Positions 7,058 through 15,180 of a DNA stretch of 64,000 bases are shown here, piece after piece. The stretch is taken from positions 434,001 through 498,000 of the forward strand of contig CAWEYY010000002.1 in the NCBI GenBank assembly GCA_963813435.1, read 5' to 3'. Source of the DNA: AC-32 sp963813435 (GTDB lineage Bacteria; Actinomycetota; Thermoleophilia; Gaiellales; Gaiellaceae). How positions within the stretch are numbered: the first letter of the stretch is position 1; the number at the start of each line of letters is the position of its first letter. Below the pieces are notes generated by a model. The model worked only from the letters and a program-made list of their open reading frames with translations. It had not been told where the DNA came from and made no database searches. The position numbers were made by a program, and so were the translations under genes.

Positions 7058-8949
7058 GCAGCCTGCTTGGCGGCGGCCACCATCACCCGGCAGGGCGCGT
7101 TCTTGAGCACGTAGTCGACGGTGCCGCCGAAGACCTTCGCCTGACGGCGGGCGGCGCCGCGCAAGGGTGCGCCCATGACGATGATCTCGCTGTTCCGGCG
7201 CTTGGCCTCGTCCACGATCGCCCGCCCCGCCTTGCGCGACCGGACGATCCTCCCGATCACGTCCACGCCGTACGCGTCGCCAATCGCCCTCGCCTCGTCG
7301 AGCAGGTGGTCTGCCCGCTCCTCGACCTCCGGCGGCAGCTCGGCGTCGCGCGCCAGCTCGAGCGGGAGCTCGATCACGGTCAGCGCGACGATCGAGGCGC
7401 CCCGCTCGGTGGCGAGCCTGCACGCGAGGTCGACCGCGGCCTCGGACTCGTGGCGGTCGATGACCGGGACGAGCACGTTGCGGTACTCGAGCGCGAGCGC
7501 CGGCCCGAGCGGAATCGGCGCGCGAACCGTCTCGGCCAGCGGCACGTGGATCACCCAGCGCCGGTAGACGATGTACCCGGCGAAGCCGAGCGTGAGCCAG
7601 GCGAGGCCCGCGTAACGCGTGCTGGGGCTCTGCCAGAGAACGATGAACCAGATGAGCAGGGTCGCCGTCCCGCCGAAGATCGCGAACAGCGGCAGGTCGA
7701 CGCCGCGGAAGCGCAGGTTCGGCCGGCCGCGGAAACCGAGCTCCTCGTTCGGATGCTTCCGCCGCAGCTGGACGATCGACGCGTGGGCGACCGTGAACGA
7801 GAGCATCGCGCCGAACGAGTACATCGTCCCGAGGAAGCTCGTCTCGCCGGGGAGCAGGACGATGATGGAGATGAAGCCGGCGAAGACGAGCAGCGAGAGC
7901 CACGGCGTCTTGAACTTCGGGTGCAGGCGGCGGAAGACCTCGGGCAGCTGGCGGTACGACGCCATCGAGTACGTGATCCGGGACGCGCCGATGATCCCGG
8001 CGTTCGTCGCGATGAACAGGATGGTCGCCGCGAGGACGCCGACGTAGAACTTGAGCACGGTCAGCAGACCGCCCGAGATGCCGAGGTTCTCGACGATCCC
8101 GAGCACCGGGTCGTTCTGGAAGCCGCCCTGCTCGGGCGGGAGCGCGAGGAGCGTCGTCAGCTTGCCGTCGATGCGCTCGACCGGGAGAGCCGAGAGCGCG
8201 ATCAGCGGGAGCGTGAAGTAGATGGCGTAGACGGCGATCGCGACGAGCCCGATCGAGCGCGGGATGCTCTTGACGGGGTCGCGGGTCTCCTCGGCGAGGT
8301 TCGAGACGGTCTCGATCCCGGTGTAGGCGATCATCCCGACCGGGATCGCGAGGAGGAACTGACTCCACGTCGGCACCGTCCCCCAGTGGACGTTCGAGGT
8401 GAGTGTTGACGGGCTGAAGACGAGGAAGAAGCCGATCAGAACGAGCAGGACCTGGGTGCCGAAGTCGATCAGCGCCAGGAAGATGTTCACGCCCGCGGAC
8501 TCCTGGATCCCGACGATGTTCAGGGCGACCAGGAAGACGATCACCGCCGAGCCGCCGACAATGTCCCACGGGTTCTCTCGCAGCGGCTCCCAGAAGATCG
8601 ACAGGTAGTGCGGGACGAAGAACGCCGAGATGGCGATCGTGATGATGTAGTTGAGCATCTGCGACCACGCGGCCCCGAACGAGGCAACCTCGTTGAAGGC
8701 GTGGCGCGCGAAGCTGGCCGAGCCGCCGGCCTCCGGGTAGCGCACGGTTCCTTCGGCGTAGGTGAGCGCCGTCGCGCTGAAGAAGATGCCCGCGATCACG
8801 AAGACGAGCGGGGTCAGTCCGAGCGCGAAGACGGCCGTGACGCCGAGCGCGTAGTAGATGGACGAGCCGACGTTGCCGTATGCGGTGGAGAAGAGCGCCG
8901 GCGTCCCGAGGACGCGCTCGAGCCGCTGCTCCCGCCGTCGCCGAGACAT
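7054..8949 (-). CDS. APC superfamily permease with C-terminal USP domain, copy 1
   Basis: 631 residues, paralogous to the 4965-6857 permease (shared FSTAYGNVGSSIYYALG entry motif, EGTVRYPEAGGSASFARHAF, and AYTGIETVSNLAEETRDP). About 12 membrane helices to residue ~450, then a USP domain near 478-628 with IVMGAPLRGAARRQAKVFGG and TVDYVLKNAPCRVMV. The USP G-x2-G-x9-G-S/T nucleotide loop is partly kept. First gene of an apparent five-gene run (permease, small membrane protein, permease, TrkA-N, TrkA). KimA-like potassium transport is the favoured inference; an amino-acid permease is the alternative. The upstream gap (8950-9131) holds hairpin repeats. Confidence 0.8.
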   Translation of the reverse strand: MSRRRREQRLERVLGTPALFSTAYGNVGSSIYYALGVTAVFALGLTPLVFVIAGIFFSATALTYAEGTVRYPEAGGSASFARHAFNEVASFGAAWSQMLNYIITIAISAFFVPHYLSIFWEPLRENPWDIVGGSAVIVFLVALNIVGIQESAGVNIFLALIDFGTQVLLVLIGFFLVFSPSTLTSNVHWGTVPTWSQFLLAIPVGMIAYTGIETVSNLAEETRDPVKSIPRSIGLVAIAVYAIYFTLPLIALSALPVERIDGKLTTLLALPPEQGGFQNDPVLGIVENLGISGGLLTVLKFYVGVLAATILFIATNAGIIGASRITYSMASYRQLPEVFRRLHPKFKTPWLSLLVFAGFISIIVLLPGETSFLGTMYSFGAMLSFTVAHASIVQLRRKHPNEELGFRGRPNLRFRGVDLPLFAIFGGTATLLIWFIVLWQSPSTRYAGLAWLTLGFAGYIVYRRWVIHVPLAETVRAPIPLGPALALEYRNVLVPVIDRHESEAAVDLACRLATERGASIVALTVIELPLELARDAELPPEVEERADHLLDEARAIGDAYGVDVIGRIVRSRKAGRAIVDEAKRRNSEIIVMGAPLRGAARRQAKVFGGTVDYVLKNAPCRVMVAAAKQAA

Positions 8950-9013
8950 CGGCGTGGACTCTAGAACCAGTCGCGGTCGCTCAAGCGGACAGGTCCATTC
9001 GGGCCGCGTCGAA

Positions 9014-9128
9014 GGGACAGTCCCCCGGCCGTGGCCGGAACGGCCACGGCCGGTTCGGCAACCGCTGGCGCTTGCGGTTCAGCGCGCCAAGGGACGTGTC
9101 CCGGGGACAGGCCCTGGGACACGTCCCT
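9014..9128. repeat. Cluster of REP-like hairpins with GGGACAGTCCC motif
   Basis: The gap between the methyltransferase and permease genes holds several perfect inverted repeats: GGGACAGTCCC at 9014-9024; a 13-bp stem at 9025-9037 pairing with 9041-9053 (CCGGCCGTGGCCG); AACCGC/GCGGTT at 9060-9079; and AGGGACGTGTCCC at 9090-9102 pairing with 9116-9128. There is no T-tract, so these look like REP-type palindromes more than intrinsic terminators. Related GGGACWGTCCC palindromes recur at 16411 and 25637. Confidence 0.75.
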
Positions 9129-9131
9129 AGG

Positions 9132-9818
9132 TCACGAGAGCGTCGCGGAAAGCGCGAGCATTCCCGGCGGATCGTCCGGAGACTCGAGCGCTCGCTCGAG
9201 CTTCAGCCCCGCATCCGCGACCGCGTTCAGGAGCGCGGCGAGCGGGACCTGCCATGTCCCGACCCTCGCCCGGATGCCCTCCGCGCCGTGGGCGAACGCG
9301 GGCGAGTCGTAGACCAGACGCCGCTCGTGATAGCCCGTGAACACCCGATGACTCCCGTCCGGGCTCGCCCTCGCAGCCGGGCTCACGAAGCACGGATGCG
9401 TGCCCACGTGCACAAAACGACCACCCGGGCGAAGCACCCGGGCGGCCCCACGCAATGCAGCGTCGTACGCGTCCATGTCCGTGTGCACGAGGACAGCGAC
9501 AACCGCGTCGAACGAGCCGTCCTCGAACGGCAACGCCGCCGCATCGGCCTGCACCAGATCCTCCGCGATGGCACCGACGCGCTCCCGGGCGACGCGCAGC
9601 TGATCGGCCGAGAGATCGACGCCGACAACCGTCCAGCCCCCCTCCACGAGCAACGGCACGAATACCCCCGTCCCGCACCCGAGGTCGAGGCACCGCCCCG
9701 GCCCATGCCCGACCAGCGACACCAGCAGCTCCCCGGCGCGCCGCGTCCACTCCGAGACCTCGCCGCCGATCAGCGAGTCGTACCAGTCGGCCAGCCCGTC
9801 ATAGCGAGCCTCGCTCAC
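9132..9818 (-). CDS. Class I SAM-dependent methyltransferase
   Basis: 228 residues with ATG start. Motif I LDLGCGTGVFVPLL near residue 43, motif II VVGVDLSADQLRVA, motif III DLVQADAAALPFEDGSFDAV and the post-motif VLRPGGRFVHVGTHP are all present, so SAM binding is secure. The closest general type is the UbiE/Methyltransf_11 group. The substrate cannot be read from sequence. It is 24 bases downstream of the hppA stop region in divergent sense only by spacing; both genes are on the minus strand and hppA is upstream, so cotranscription is possible. Confidence 0.8.
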   Translation of the reverse strand: MSEARYDGLADWYDSLIGGEVSEWTRRAGELLVSLVGHGPGRCLDLGCGTGVFVPLLVEGGWTVVGVDLSADQLRVARERVGAIAEDLVQADAAALPFEDGSFDAVVAVLVHTDMDAYDAALRGAARVLRPGGRFVHVGTHPCFVSPAARASPDGSHRVFTGYHERRLVYDSPAFAHGAEGIRARVGTWQVPLAALLNAVADAGLKLERALESPDDPPGMLALSATLS

Positions 9819-9842
9819 CCGCGGAACGCTACGCCGAAACCG

Positions 9843-11879
9843 CTAGCCGTGAATCGAGACGAGCAACGGGACGATCAGAATCGCGACGAGGTTCGTGATC
9901 TTGATCATCGGGTTGATCGCCGGCCCGGCCGTGTCCTTGTACGGGTCACCCACGGTGTCGCCGGTGACGGCCGCTGCGTGCGCCTCCGAGCCCTTGCCCC
10001 CGAACTCCCCATCCTCGATCAGCTTCTTCGCGTTGTCCCAGGCGCCTCCGCCGGAGGTCATCGCGATCGCCAGGAAGAGCCCGGTCACGATCGTCCCGAT
10101 CAGCAGCCCACCGAGCATCCTGGCGCTGATCAGCCCGATCACGATCGGGAAGACGATCGGGATCAGCGCGGGAGCCAGCATGCTCTTGATCGCCGAGCCG
10201 GTGACAATGTCGATCGCACGCCCGTACTCCGGTAGCGCCGTGCCCTCCATGATCCCGGGGATCTCGGCGAACTGGCGCCGAACCTCCTGCACGACCTGCC
10301 CGCCGACGCGGCCGACGGCCTCCATCGCCAATGCGGCGAACAGGAACGGCATCAGGCCCCCGATGAACAGGCCTGCGATCACCCAGGCGTCGCTGAGGCT
10401 GAAGGACACCGACAGGCCTTCGGTCGCAAGCTCGGACGTGTACGAGTCGAAGAGGATGAGCGCGGCGAGAGCGGCCGACCCGATCGCGTAGCCCTTCGTG
10501 ACTGCCTTCGTCGTGTTGCCGACAGCGTCGAGCGGGTCGGTGACCGCGCGGACGGACTCGTCGAGGTTGGCCATCTCCGCAATCCCGCCGGCGTTGTCCG
10601 TCACCGGCCCGTATGCGTCGAGCGCGACGATCAGCCCGGTCATCGAAAGCTGCGCCATCACCGCCACGCCGATCCCGAAGAGCCCGGCGAAATGGTGCGC
10701 GACCAGGATCCCGGCCGCGAGCACGATCACGGGCAGGGCCGTCGCCTGCATCCCGACCGCGAGCCCCTCGATGATGTTGGTTGCGTGGCCCGTGCGCGAG
10801 GCCTGCGAGATCCGCCGAACCGGCGGCCAGCGCGTCCCCGTGTAGTACTCGGTGATCGCCACCAGCAGGAAGGTCACAATCAGGCCGACAATCGCCGCGA
10901 GGTAGAGATTCCAGAAGCTGTAGACGCCCGAGTCGAACGCCATCGTCACCGGGATGAAGCCGAGCGCGGACAGGAATGTCGCCACGAGCACGGCCTTGTA
11001 GAGCGCGTTCATGATCGAGCCGCTCCGGCCCACGCGCGCGAAGAACGTTCCGATCACCGAGGCGAGGATCGAAACCCCGCCGATCGCGAGCGGGTAAAGC
11101 CAGAGTTGGCCCGTCGGGTACTGCTTCCCGATCAGCATCACCGCGACCGCGGTGACGGCGTACGTCTCGAACAGATCGGCCGCCATCCCGGCGCAGTCCC
11201 CCACGTTGTCGCCGACGTTGTCCGCGATCACCGCCGGGTTGCGCGGATCGTCCTCGGGGATGCCCGCCTCGATCTTGCCGACGAGGTCGGCGCCGACGTC
11301 CGCGGCCTTGGTGTAGATGCCGCCGCCGAGACGCGCGAACACAGAGATCAGGGAGCCGCCGAACGCGAGTCCGACAAGGTCGTTGATCGCCGAATCGGAC
11401 GAGTGATTGAGCCAGACCGTCAGCACCCCGTAGTAGCCGGCGACGCCGAGCAGCCCAAGCCCGACGACCAGCATGCCGGTGACCGATCCCGCCCGGAAGG
11501 CGATGTTCAGCGCAGGCTTGAGGCCTTGCTTGGCCGCCTCGGCGGTGCGCACGTTCGAGCGCACGGCTACGTTCATGCCGATGAAGCCGGCTGCTGCCGA
11601 GAGGATGGCGCCGATCAGGAACCCGATCGCCGTCCACCAGCCGAGCTTGTTGTAGAAGCCGATCAGCAGGAACGGCGCGATCGCTACCACCGCGATCGTC
11701 GTGTACTGACGGCGCAGGTACGCCGCGGCCCCTTCCTGGATGGCGCGCGCGATCTCCTGCATGCGCGCGTCCCCGGCCGGCTGCTTCAGCAGCCAGACCG
11801 TCAGGCCGATGCCGTAGGCGATCGCGATGCCCGCGCAGATGAGGGCGAAGAGAACCGCGTGGTCGCTGAAGAAGTCGAT
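9843..11879 (-). CDS. hppA: K+-insensitive membrane-bound H+-translocating pyrophosphatase
   Basis: 678 residues if started at ATC 11879. Hydrolyses PPi to pump protons; 15-16 membrane helices. Signature segments: GGGIYTKAADVGADLVGKIE, then DDPRNPAVIADNVGDNVGDC (Mg-PPi site). NTTKA, with Lys where K+-dependent enzymes carry Ala, indicates the K+-independent class. The first ATG in frame (11762) would delete the first helix (HAVLFALICAGIAIAYGIGL). The open frame upstream has no ATG, GTG or TTG. An AGGAG at 11886-11890 sits six bases before ATC GAC TTC TTC, so an unusual AUC start is proposed. Spacing to the upstream mtnP stop is 61 bases. Confidence 0.9.
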   Translation of the reverse strand: MDFFSDHAVLFALICAGIAIAYGIGLTVWLLKQPAGDARMQEIARAIQEGAAAYLRRQYTTIAVVAIAPFLLIGFYNKLGWWTAIGFLIGAILSAAAGFIGMNVAVRSNVRTAEAAKQGLKPALNIAFRAGSVTGMLVVGLGLLGVAGYYGVLTVWLNHSSDSAINDLVGLAFGGSLISVFARLGGGIYTKAADVGADLVGKIEAGIPEDDPRNPAVIADNVGDNVGDCAGMAADLFETYAVTAVAVMLIGKQYPTGQLWLYPLAIGGVSILASVIGTFFARVGRSGSIMNALYKAVLVATFLSALGFIPVTMAFDSGVYSFWNLYLAAIVGLIVTFLLVAITEYYTGTRWPPVRRISQASRTGHATNIIEGLAVGMQATALPVIVLAAGILVAHHFAGLFGIGVAVMAQLSMTGLIVALDAYGPVTDNAGGIAEMANLDESVRAVTDPLDAVGNTTKAVTKGYAIGSAALAALILFDSYTSELATEGLSVSFSLSDAWVIAGLFIGGLMPFLFAALAMEAVGRVGGQVVQEVRRQFAEIPGIMEGTALPEYGRAIDIVTGSAIKSMLAPALIPIVFPIVIGLISARMLGGLLIGTIVTGLFLAIAMTSGGGAWDNAKKLIEDGEFGGKGSEAHAAAVTGDTVGDPYKDTAGPAINPMIKITNLVAILIVPLLVSIHG

Positions 11880-11940
11880 CGGAGGCTCCTTACAGACTCA
11901 GCGCCGAGACATCCCGGCGCGGCGTGTTTCTATCACAGGG

Positions 11941-12732
11941 CTAGAACCGAGCGCCCCGGAGAGCGGTTGCGCAGAGATGCTCCCCGGGCTGCGGCGGGAT
12001 CTTCGGAACGACCGCGAACAGCAGCTCGCGCAGGCGCTCGTTGTTCTGGTTGAACACCGTGACCACCTGCTCGTGCGAGACAGGATCCGTTCCCTCGACG
12101 CCCACGTCGTGGTCGGTCACCATCGAGATGTTCGCGTAGCAGAGCTCGAGCTCGCGGGCCAGGTAGCCCTCCGGGTACGCGGTCATGTTGATCACGTCCC
12201 AGCCCGCATCCTGGAACCAGCGCGACTCGGCGCGTGTCGAGAAGCGCGGGCCCTGGATCGTGACGACCGTTCCCCCGTCACGTACCGGAATGTCGAGCTC
12301 GCGCGCGGTCTCGACCAGAAGCGCGCGCAGGTCGAGGCAGTACGGGTCGGCCGACGAGACGTGGGTCGTCTCGGGGCCGTCGTAGAACGTGTCCGCGCGG
12401 CCGCTCGTGCGGTCGACGAACTGGTCGCAGACGACGAACTCGCCGAGCCCTAGCTCCGCCTTCAGCGCACCGGAGGCGCACGGGCCGATCACACGCCGCA
12501 CGCCAAGCTCCTTCATCCCCCAGACGTTCGCACGGTACGGGATCGCGTGCGGCGGCAGCTCGTGCTCGAGCCCGTGGCGCGGGAGGAACGCGACCCGCTT
12601 CCCCTCGATCTCGCCGACCACGAACGGCGCCGACGGCTTCCCGTACGGCGTGTCGAGCTCCACCTCCTCGACGTCCTCGAGGAACGAGTAGAAGCCCGAG
12701 CCACCGAAGATCCCCACCTCTGCGCTCGCCAT
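11941..12732 (-). CDS. mtnP: S-methyl-5'-thioadenosine phosphorylase
   Basis: 263 residues with ATG start. Phosphorolyses 5'-methylthioadenosine to adenine and methylthioribose-1-phosphate in methionine salvage. Motifs of the MTAP/PNP class: IFGGSGFYSF at the N-terminus, PRHGLEHELPPHAIPYRANV near residue 51, TIQGPRFSTRAESRWF near residue 160, NMTAYPEGYLARELELCYA and VTDHDVG. An S-methylthioinosine phosphorylase is the main alternative within the same family. Its leader (12733-12874) is occupied by two copies of a hairpin repeat that may affect expression. Confidence 0.88.
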   Translation of the reverse strand: MASAEVGIFGGSGFYSFLEDVEEVELDTPYGKPSAPFVVGEIEGKRVAFLPRHGLEHELPPHAIPYRANVWGMKELGVRRVIGPCASGALKAELGLGEFVVCDQFVDRTSGRADTFYDGPETTHVSSADPYCLDLRALLVETARELDIPVRDGGTVVTIQGPRFSTRAESRWFQDAGWDVINMTAYPEGYLARELELCYANISMVTDHDVGVEGTDPVSHEQVVTVFNQNNERLRELLFAVVPKIPPQPGEHLCATALRGARF

Positions 12733-12750
12733 GCGGCGCCGAGATTAAAC

Positions 12751-12864
12751 GGTTGCGCCGGCAAAGCCGGCACAACCTCTCATGGTCGGCGTCGCAAGCG
12801 AACGCCTTAGCGGTGCGCCGGCAAAGCCGGCACAACCTCTCATGGTCGGCAAGCGAACGCCTTG
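12751..12864 (-). repeat. Two tandem copies (60-bp period) of a REP-like hairpin element
   Basis: A 36-bp stretch at 12755-12790 recurs identically at 12815-12850, each with the stem GCCGGC-AAA-GCCGGC and each followed by AAGCGAACGCCTT. The copies differ by a 5-base indel in the spacer. On the minus strand the order (GCTTGC stem, spacer, CGGCTTTGCCG stem) resembles the dispersed elements at 17410, 33481 and 38727. It fills the gap between the subtilase and mtnP, so it lies in the mtnP leader if that gene is read from the upstream promoter. Confidence 0.8.
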
Positions 12865-12874
12865 GGTGGCGTGG

Positions 12875-14824
12875 CTAGCGGCCGCGGCCGACGGTCAGGT
12901 TCACCTTCGCGCCGTTCTTCAGCTTCTTGCCCGGCGCGGGGCTCATGCGGAGCACGCGCCCCTTCTTCTTCTTGCTCGAGGCCGCCTGCTTGACCTTGCC
13001 GACCCGGCAGTGCCGTGCCTTGATCCTCGTCTTCGCCGCGCCGACCTTCTTCCCGACGACGTTCGGGACCAGGCACCTCGGCGGCGCAAAGGCAGGCGAA
13101 GGCGCCGCCGAGCAGCCGCCCACGGCCTTGCAGGCATTCAGCCGCCCTCCCGTCGTGACCTTCCCGGCAAGACCGACCAGCCGGTCGACGCCACCGAGGA
13201 TCGCGGCCTTGATCTGCGCAACCGTGAAGCCCGGGTGCGCTGCCTTCACGAGCGCCGCCACTCCGGCGACGTGTGGCGTCGCCATCGAGGTCCCGCTGAT
13301 CGTGTTGTACGCCGCCGCGTTCGGGCTCAGGCAACCGAGCGAGAGGTCGTCGAGGTAGCCGCCGTCTCCGACGATCCCGTCGGAGTCCGAGCGGAAGCCG
13401 AGGCCCGGGTAGAAGGTCGGCGAGCCGTCCAAGTCGGACATGTCCGTCGTGAAGTCGAAGAAGCCGCCCGCCGTCGAGCCCGACCAGCCGGCCCCGGAGA
13501 AGTCGTTGAGCTGTCCCGTGGGAGAGCCGAGAATTCCGAAGAAGTCGTGCCCGGGCTGGGTCGCGAGCCGCAGGTTGTACGAGAGACGGCAGCCGATCCG
13601 CCCCGTGAGGTTTGCGACCGAGCTCGTGGAGTAGAAGAGCGTGTCGAGCCCGTTGGCGTAGTTGCCGCTCGGCGAGTCGGCCGCGCTGAACGACCCGTGG
13701 GCGCTCACGTTCGACCGCCCCCAGGTACCGGTGGCGGCCCATCCGGAGAACGGATTCTCGAAGCCCTCCGAGTACAGCGTGTCGTAGGCGGGCCAGGTGC
13801 TCGGGATCGAGACGCCGGGCGCCGCGAGCTGGACGCTGCCCGTGCCGTAGTTGGAGAAGCTCGCGAGCGCATCCGAGCTGTCGGTCGCGGCGACGCAGAT
13901 GACGTTCGGCAGGTTGTCGGGCGAAGCGTCGTAGTTGCACGGGTAGTGAGGAGACGAGTCGTCGTTCACGCCGTCGTTCCCGGCCGCAACCACGAAGAGC
14001 GTGTTCGCGCAGGCCGGAGAGGCGATCGCGTCGCGGATCGTCGTCGAGTACCCGGTGCCGCCGAGGCTCGCGTTGACGATGTTCGCCCCTTTGGCGCAGG
14101 CGTACTGGAATCCCTCAGAGACGGTGACGTTCGACCCGCTTCCGTCCCCGTCGAGCACGCGGACGGGCATCAGGCTCACCTGCCAGTTCACGCCCGCGAC
14201 GCCGATTCCGTTGTTCCCGCGCGCCCCGATCGTCCCGGCGACGTGCGTGCCGTGCCCGTTGAAGTCACGTGGGTCGTCGTCGTTCTGGACGAAGTCCCTG
14301 CCCGCAATCACGTTTGCGGCCAGGTCGAGGTGATCTCGCGCGATTCCGGTGTCGACGACCGCCACCTTCACGGCCGCGCTGCCCGTCGTGATGTTCCAGG
14401 CGGCGGGAGCGGAGATCCTCGCCATTCCCCACAGCTGCGGGAGCTGTGGGTCGTTCGGGGTGGCATCCGCGTGGTAGAGATAGTTCGGCTCGGCATAGGC
14501 GACCTCGGGGTCGGCCCTGAACGCCTCGACCGCCTCGGGCACCGACTGCCCGGCGGCCGTCCTGACGAGGACGACGCCGGGCAGGCTCGATGCGCGGAGC
14601 GTGCTCGCGCTCTCGTCCTGCACGACTTCCCGCCGGGTCACGCCGGTCACCCACGGGTGGAAGCCGACGAGCACCTCGCCCGGAACCCACTTGGCCTGCG
14701 CCGACGAGACGACGCCCTCAGGGACATTCGTCGCGCCCGACCCTGCCCCCGCGAGAGCCAGCGCCGCAAGACCTGCCAGCGCATACGCGACGGCGGCCAC
14801 GCGCAGTCCCGAGCCGTGCCGCAT
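12875..14824 (-). CDS. Secreted S8 (subtilisin-like) protease with inserted beta-sandwich and C-terminal PASTA domain
   Basis: 649 residues, ATG 14824 after GGAGGAG. Signal peptide residues 1-31; inhibitor_I9-like propeptide to ~120. Catalytic residues: Asp158 in VVDTGI, His191 in GHGTHVAGT, Asn283 in AAGND and Ser513 in SGTSMATPHVAG. Between Asn283 and Ser513 an extra ~150 residues (about 348-500; FENPFSGWAATGTW to GGYLDDLSLGC) look like a MAM/immune-inhibitor-A type beta-sandwich. Residues ~585-649 form one PASTA domain (VPNVVGKKVGAAKTRIK ... PAPGKKLKNGAKVNLTVG) with a Lys-rich loop. PASTA domains bind peptidoglycan, so wall attachment is likely. A good promoter lies just upstream. Confidence 0.9.
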   Translation of the reverse strand: MRHGSGLRVAAVAYALAGLAALALAGAGSGATNVPEGVVSSAQAKWVPGEVLVGFHPWVTGVTRREVVQDESASTLRASSLPGVVLVRTAAGQSVPEAVEAFRADPEVAYAEPNYLYHADATPNDPQLPQLWGMARISAPAAWNITTGSAAVKVAVVDTGIARDHLDLAANVIAGRDFVQNDDDPRDFNGHGTHVAGTIGARGNNGIGVAGVNWQVSLMPVRVLDGDGSGSNVTVSEGFQYACAKGANIVNASLGGTGYSTTIRDAIASPACANTLFVVAAGNDGVNDDSSPHYPCNYDASPDNLPNVICVAATDSSDALASFSNYGTGSVQLAAPGVSIPSTWPAYDTLYSEGFENPFSGWAATGTWGRSNVSAHGSFSAADSPSGNYANGLDTLFYSTSSVANLTGRIGCRLSYNLRLATQPGHDFFGILGSPTGQLNDFSGAGWSGSTAGGFFDFTTDMSDLDGSPTFYPGLGFRSDSDGIVGDGGYLDDLSLGCLSPNAAAYNTISGTSMATPHVAGVAALVKAAHPGFTVAQIKAAILGGVDRLVGLAGKVTTGGRLNACKAVGGCSAAPSPAFAPPRCLVPNVVGKKVGAAKTRIKARHCRVGKVKQAASSKKKKGRVLRMSPAPGKKLKNGAKVNLTVGRGR

Positions 14825-14864
14825 CTCCTCCCCCTCCCGAACGATGACCCCCGTTGCTCGTCTC

Positions 14865-14893
14865 TATATACGCCCGGGCCGACCCGGTTTCAA
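14865..14893 (-). promoter_or_regulatory. Housekeeping-type promoter for the subtilase gene
   Basis: On the minus strand TTGAAA (14893-14888) is followed by exactly 17 bases and TATATA (14870-14865). Transcription would begin near 14858, giving a leader of about 34 bases with GGAGGAG before the ATG at 14824. The -35 overlaps the stop codon of the upstream gene. Confidence 0.6.
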
Positions 14894-15180
14894 GGCTCCG
14901 GGTCGGCGGCGGCGTCGGCGTAGGCGAGCTGCATGTTCGCGAGCACCTGCCGGAAGTCGCGCACGGCCTCTTCGGGCACCTCCCCCTCGAGCACCGGCAA
15001 GAGCGCCTTCAACGCCTCGATCGCGAGGCTCGCCTGCTCGAGGTCCTTCGACTCCCCGCTCAGGCGGTGGTAGCCGAGAGACGAGACCGTGTAGAGCGTC
15101 TGCAGCAGAAGATCGGAGACCTTGAGCTTCGCGAGCTCGGCCTGGAGCTCCTCGACGAGCCTCTGCTCGTCGTCAGCCAA
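14890..15180 (-). CDS. Small helical protein, DUF1844-like
   Basis: 96 residues, ATG start, overlapping the upstream ligase gene by eight bases. It is all-helical and acidic (LVEELQAELAKLKVSDLLLQ, LEQASLAIEALKALLPVLEG). The pattern of a helix with LLLQTLYTVSSLGYHRL followed by a helix ending LPVLEG recalls DUF1844-type proteins, but this is a weak resemblance. No enzymatic motif is seen. Coupling to the ligase gene suggests a shared transcript. Confidence 0.65.
   Translation of the reverse strand: MADDEQRLVEELQAELAKLKVSDLLLQTLYTVSSLGYHRLSGESKDLEQASLAIEALKALLPVLEGEVPEEAVRDFRQVLANMQLAYADAAADPEP

Noticed and set aside
9132..9818. Ubiquinone/menaquinone methyltransferase ubiE
   Set aside because: General class I motifs only; no quinone-biosynthesis neighbours.
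12751..12864. Possible CRISPR array from the 60-bp tandem repeat
   Set aside because: Only two units, nearly identical spacers, strong internal hairpin, and no cas genes.
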